A DNA stretch of 32,120 bases from UBA1151 sp963579925. GTDB lineage: Bacteria > Chloroflexota > Dehalococcoidia > Lucifugimonadales > Lucifugimonadaceae. The DNA lies in NCBI GenBank assembly GCA_963579925.1, contig CAUZJA010000007.1:1-32120 (forward strand), written 5' to 3'. A program made the translations under genes and the position numbers. Shown here piece after piece: positions 31,727-32,120 of the stretch. Below the pieces are notes generated by a model. The model had not been told where the DNA came from, did not search any database, and was given only the letters and a program-made list of their open reading frames with translations. Each line of letters starts with the position of its first letter. The stretch's first letter is position 1.

Positions 31727-32120
31727 CGCTCCTTCAGCGTTGATTCCGGATTATTTGGGCCAGGTCACAAAGTAGGCGATTACGAAATTTGGGCCTGGGT
31801 GATCAAAGTACAGCGCGTTCGTACCGACTAAAAGTACGACCGCTACGACTCACGCCCGGGATTTGCCACGCCACAGTCTCAACCTGCTCGGTCGAATTGG
31901 TCTTCGTTGAAGTCCATCGACTGTTCACGTATTCGACAGCTGCCAGACACTATCCCTAAATTACGCCCTTAATTAGAAAAACTGCCTGAAGCAAAATACG
32001 TGCACGTGGATAGTTTTTGAGGCGAATGTCTGTGGGGTTTCGTGGGGATAACGAAAAGAGTATGCTACTGACGAAATAACACAATACCTAAGAATCAAAC
32101 CGTAGATTGAGTGTATGTCG
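31727..32120. other. 394-bp stretch to the right edge with no supported gene
   Basis: No frame of convincing coding character. It becomes AT-richer after about 31960. An inverted repeat TTTCGT-GGGGATA-ACGAAA (32038-32056) could be an operator. An ATG at 32115, six bases from the end, might start a gene outside the window. No terminator with a T-run is seen after the dehydratase gene. Confidence 0.4.

Overview
The window looks like chromosomal DNA from a free-living bacterium of the Chloroflexota, most likely a Dehalococcoidia or SAR202-type lineage. That placement is inferred from gene style: a serine/threonine kinase with a TPR front and the glycine loop GEGGKKKVY, an enolase-superfamily sugar-acid enzyme beside paired zinc dehydrogenases, many lipoproteins and propeller proteins, and several TTG/GTG starts. 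No rRNA or marker tree is available here. I see no phage, integrase or CRISPR array.

Layout. 1-1100 (minus): the catalytic part of a kinase running off the left edge, with a palindromic element inside its linker. 1.2-4.3 kb: a membrane protein with a Clp N-terminal domain, yebC, and the translation cluster rpsP-khpA-rimM, which carries a terminator-like palindrome before rimM. 4.3-7.2 kb: a MoaD-MoaE fusion, an NHL-propeller lipoprotein broken by an in-frame TGA, and two overlapping GNAT acetyltransferases, the second with a frameshifted tail. 7.3-10.9 kb: tRNA-Ser(GCU), then miaB-nadA-nadC, a tight run of two Fe-S enzymes plus NadC. 10.9-11.1 kb: a MITE-like inverted-repeat element. 11.2-21 kb: a WD40/PD40-type lipoprotein and a 2,719-residue secreted subtilisin-like protein. 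The last 500 residues of that protein are about fifty His-Asp octapeptides (H-D-x-x-x-S-x-x) in about twelve modules. This is the most unusual item in the window. 21-25 kb: dtd, an FmdB-type zinc ribbon, a 28-codon reading frame coupled to a small membrane protein, a second MITE-like element, and purL. 25.2-32.1 kb: a frameshifted NAD-dependent epimerase, tRNA-Leu(UAG) followed by a 52-bp tandem repeat, a LicD-family protein, a peroxiredoxin with a good terminator, two tandem alcohol dehydrogenases, and a divergent mandelate racemase/dehydratase family gene.

How the genes fit together. The translation genes (rpsP, khpA, rimM, yebC, dtd, miaB, tRNAs) and the cofactor genes (nadA, nadC, moaD-E) are housekeeping. 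The right-hand module (two dehydrogenases plus an enolase-superfamily enzyme) fits sugar-acid or polyol oxidation. The 11-21 kb block is a cell-surface or secreted module. Three genes (NHL lipoprotein, second GNAT, epimerase), and possibly the kinase front end, carry single lesions with intact sequence on both sides. This suggests either recent decay or sequence/assembly errors.
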